Below are positions 62,067-64,000 of a stretch of DNA of 64,000 nucleotides, piece by piece. This stretch comes from Glossina fuscipes. Taxonomy: Eukaryota > Arthropoda > Insecta > Diptera > Glossinidae. The position numbers and the translations under genes were made by a program. The notes beneath the pieces are model-generated. The model was not told where the DNA came from. It made no database searches and worked only from the letters and a program-made list of their open reading frames with translations. How positions within the stretch are numbered: position 1 is the first letter of the stretch; every line of letters begins with the position of its first letter. The stretch spans positions 1,806,802 through 1,870,801 of the forward strand of contig NW_023998414.1 in assembly GCF_014805625.2 (NCBI RefSeq), read 5' to 3'.

Positions 62067-63492
62067 AACTAAATTTAATTTAATTTTTTGTTTTTTTTTT
62101 TTGAAAACCTTTACAAGACGCAGAAACAGAAGCCCAAAAAAAGTGTATGAATTCTTGGTCCGTCTGCGCAACTGTGTGTAGTGTTTGTGTTACACATCCA
62201 CCTTGAAGAAGAAATTTCAACTTTTCAAATAACTTATCTGTCAAACATCCAACACTATATATATATATATATTTGCGCATAATTTTAACGGTATGATTTA
62301 TGACTACTATGAATACTAAAGAAAAAACCAAAATTCCGATTTATTAATATGATTATTAATAATTTTGTTAGATCTCGAATGACGAAATTTTTTTTTTGCT
62401 TTTTTCTGGACAATGCAAATATATTAAGAACATAGTGTAAAGTTTTAAAGCGATCGGATAAAGCGTTTAGAATGGAATGTCCTCTCTCTCCCCATTACAT
62501 GCTTATTTGCATATGTATTTATTAAAGTAAATGGACAATCATAACAGAAATTCACTGTAGTTCTGTGCAGTTATTATAATTTAACTTTCAGTCTATAGGT
62601 GTGTAAATTATTTTGTTTGCTTACGTACTTTGTTTTTTTTTTTATTATTATTATTATTATTGTTATTATTTTAAATCCGTGTTCATTCATAAAATAAAAA
62701 AAAAAAATAAAAAAAATCTTTTAAACAAAATTGTAATGACATAGAAATTTTATTGCAATTGTCAGGCCCATATACATATATATATATATATATATAGTAC
62801 ATTATATATGTAACTGTAACTATTAAGCACTTCCAATCACAAGGCTAACCGGTTGTATAAATGCCAATCATGTGCATAAATAAATATTGTTTAGGTGCAC
62901 GCAGCAGAAATCTGTTATAAAGCTACGTACGGCATTAACTTTTACATACGGTAAATATATGCAAATTTCTTAATATGCATAGAGCTACTAGAATTGATAT
63001 AAAATTCAAAAAAAAAAAAAAACAAAAAAAAAAATTGCAACTTTTACAGTTCGAATGCGAAATTAAATCAAAGCAAAATACAAATTTTTGTCCTTTTTGG
63101 CCTTTTTTGACAATTTGTTAGAGCAATGTCTCGTAATGGCATGCGAAAGGCAATGGGATCATATAGGTTTTCTTGTTTCACTTATACGGATCGCTGTAAA
63201 GATTAAACGCTCTCGGACAATGTGAATGTTGAAATCAATTTAGAGATGCGTATCATGCGATCCTTCCTACGGCGCTTTAAAATCGTTTTTAATAACTTCA
63301 GAAAAATTTTTCAAAAAAAACAAAAATATCGAGACTGTCGACGCGATTGGTTAATTATTAGCACATCAACAATGTTAAACAGCTAACTGCATAACTTTCC
63401 TAGTATAGCGCTCGGGGTTGTGCTTGAAATGTCTTCCCAACCATTTATCAATGATTAGAATCAATTTCAACATTATTAACAAAATTTATCAG

Positions 63493-63534
<42 letters not shown>

Positions 63535-64000
63535 GTACATATAACATGTACATGTGAACAAATGTACAAGTAATCGAATATGCTTTTTAGCAGACATATG
63601 CGTGCACAGATGACTCATAAGTCACAAATGTAAGCAAGCATAACAAACTGTTTCCTTTTAAGAATTGAGTTTCTTCGACAACAGATAATTAAATAGTAAT
63701 ATATACATATATATATGAAAGTGTGTATACGCCTTACAAGCGATTGTGGTTTTGATTAAAAACATATTCTTTTTTTTCGGGGAGAATTGATTTATCGCCA
63801 AAAAAAAAATTAAAAAATCCAGTTCATAACATAAGATGCACTTGAAAAACGTGCAATCGCACCCATACACGCACAGAAACATTTTACAAAATATATAAAT
63901 TGTAAATTTGGCAACACACACATACAAACGTGCATATATATACTTAGAAACAAGCTTTTCCTTCCTGCTATAATATGTTCAAAAGTGTTTGTGTGTGTGT
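62067..64000. other. noncoding stretch to the window end
   Basis: It contains TA runs (62252-62271, 62772-62797, 63496-63531), an ATT repeat (62641-62672), A-rich tracts near 62697-62716 and 63010-63034, and a GT run at the very end. No gene was recognised. Confidence 0.55.
63496..63531. repeat. (TA)n microsatellite
   Basis: A pure TA run of about 18 units. Confidence 0.9.

Noticed and set aside
1..64000. CRISPR arrays, operons, rRNA genes, complete tRNA genes
   Set aside because: Read on both strands and not seen; tandem arrays here are microsatellites without spacers.

Overview
This is a 64 kb stretch of AT-rich, gene-poor nuclear DNA from an insect, most likely a higher fly (Brachycera). 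I infer this from four things: introns with consensus GT/AG ends, decayed mariner transposons of several kinds, dispersed elements built around a GTCT/GTCC core like those known from Diptera, and very dense (TA)n, (CA)n and long A or T runs. The large introns and spacing would suit a calyptrate fly such as a tsetse, but the species is a guess. There are no bacterial operons, CRISPR arrays or rRNA genes.

Recognisable coding sequence sits between about 7.7 and 12.1 kb, all on the plus strand. Two complete single-exon genes (7708-8286 and 9800-10396) encode paralogous multi-pass membrane proteins of 192 and 198 residues whose function I do not recognise. Between them lies a decayed third copy (about 9088-9535) that still aligns in one reading frame but has in-frame stops and a TA-repeat interruption. 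It shows that this family expanded as a tandem array and then lost a member. About 1.2 kb further on, two exons (11568-11771 and 11931-12057) encode an internal part of a tRNA dimethylallyltransferase (TRIT1/MiaA family). The exons for its P-loop N-terminus and its C-terminus were not found in the window, so the membrane-protein cluster may be nested inside a large intron of this gene.

The remaining roughly 50 kb is intron or intergenic sequence. It holds at least four dead mariner-family relics (about 5.24-5.95 kb; 49.14-49.44 kb on the minus strand; 54.27-54.76 kb; 60.14-60.42 kb). It also holds two families of GTCY-core dispersed elements. Family 1 has two clear copies, at 14.54-14.95 kb (minus) and 61.63-62.07 kb (plus). 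Family 2 has about five copies, near 27.3, 32.7, 35.9, 39.0 and 53.4 kb. Other items are one probable tRNA-derived SINE head (18.5-18.6 kb), a tRNA-like T-arm (33.58 kb), many microsatellites, two C-rich tracts able to form G-quadruplexes on the minus strand, and a few exon-like fragments I cannot assign, chiefly a GC-rich island at 31.09-31.30 kb and an open segment behind a good splice acceptor at 55.50 kb.

The functional layout is therefore simple: one conserved tRNA-modification gene, represented by two internal exons, next to or around a small lineage-specific family of membrane-protein genes, in a repeat-rich background.
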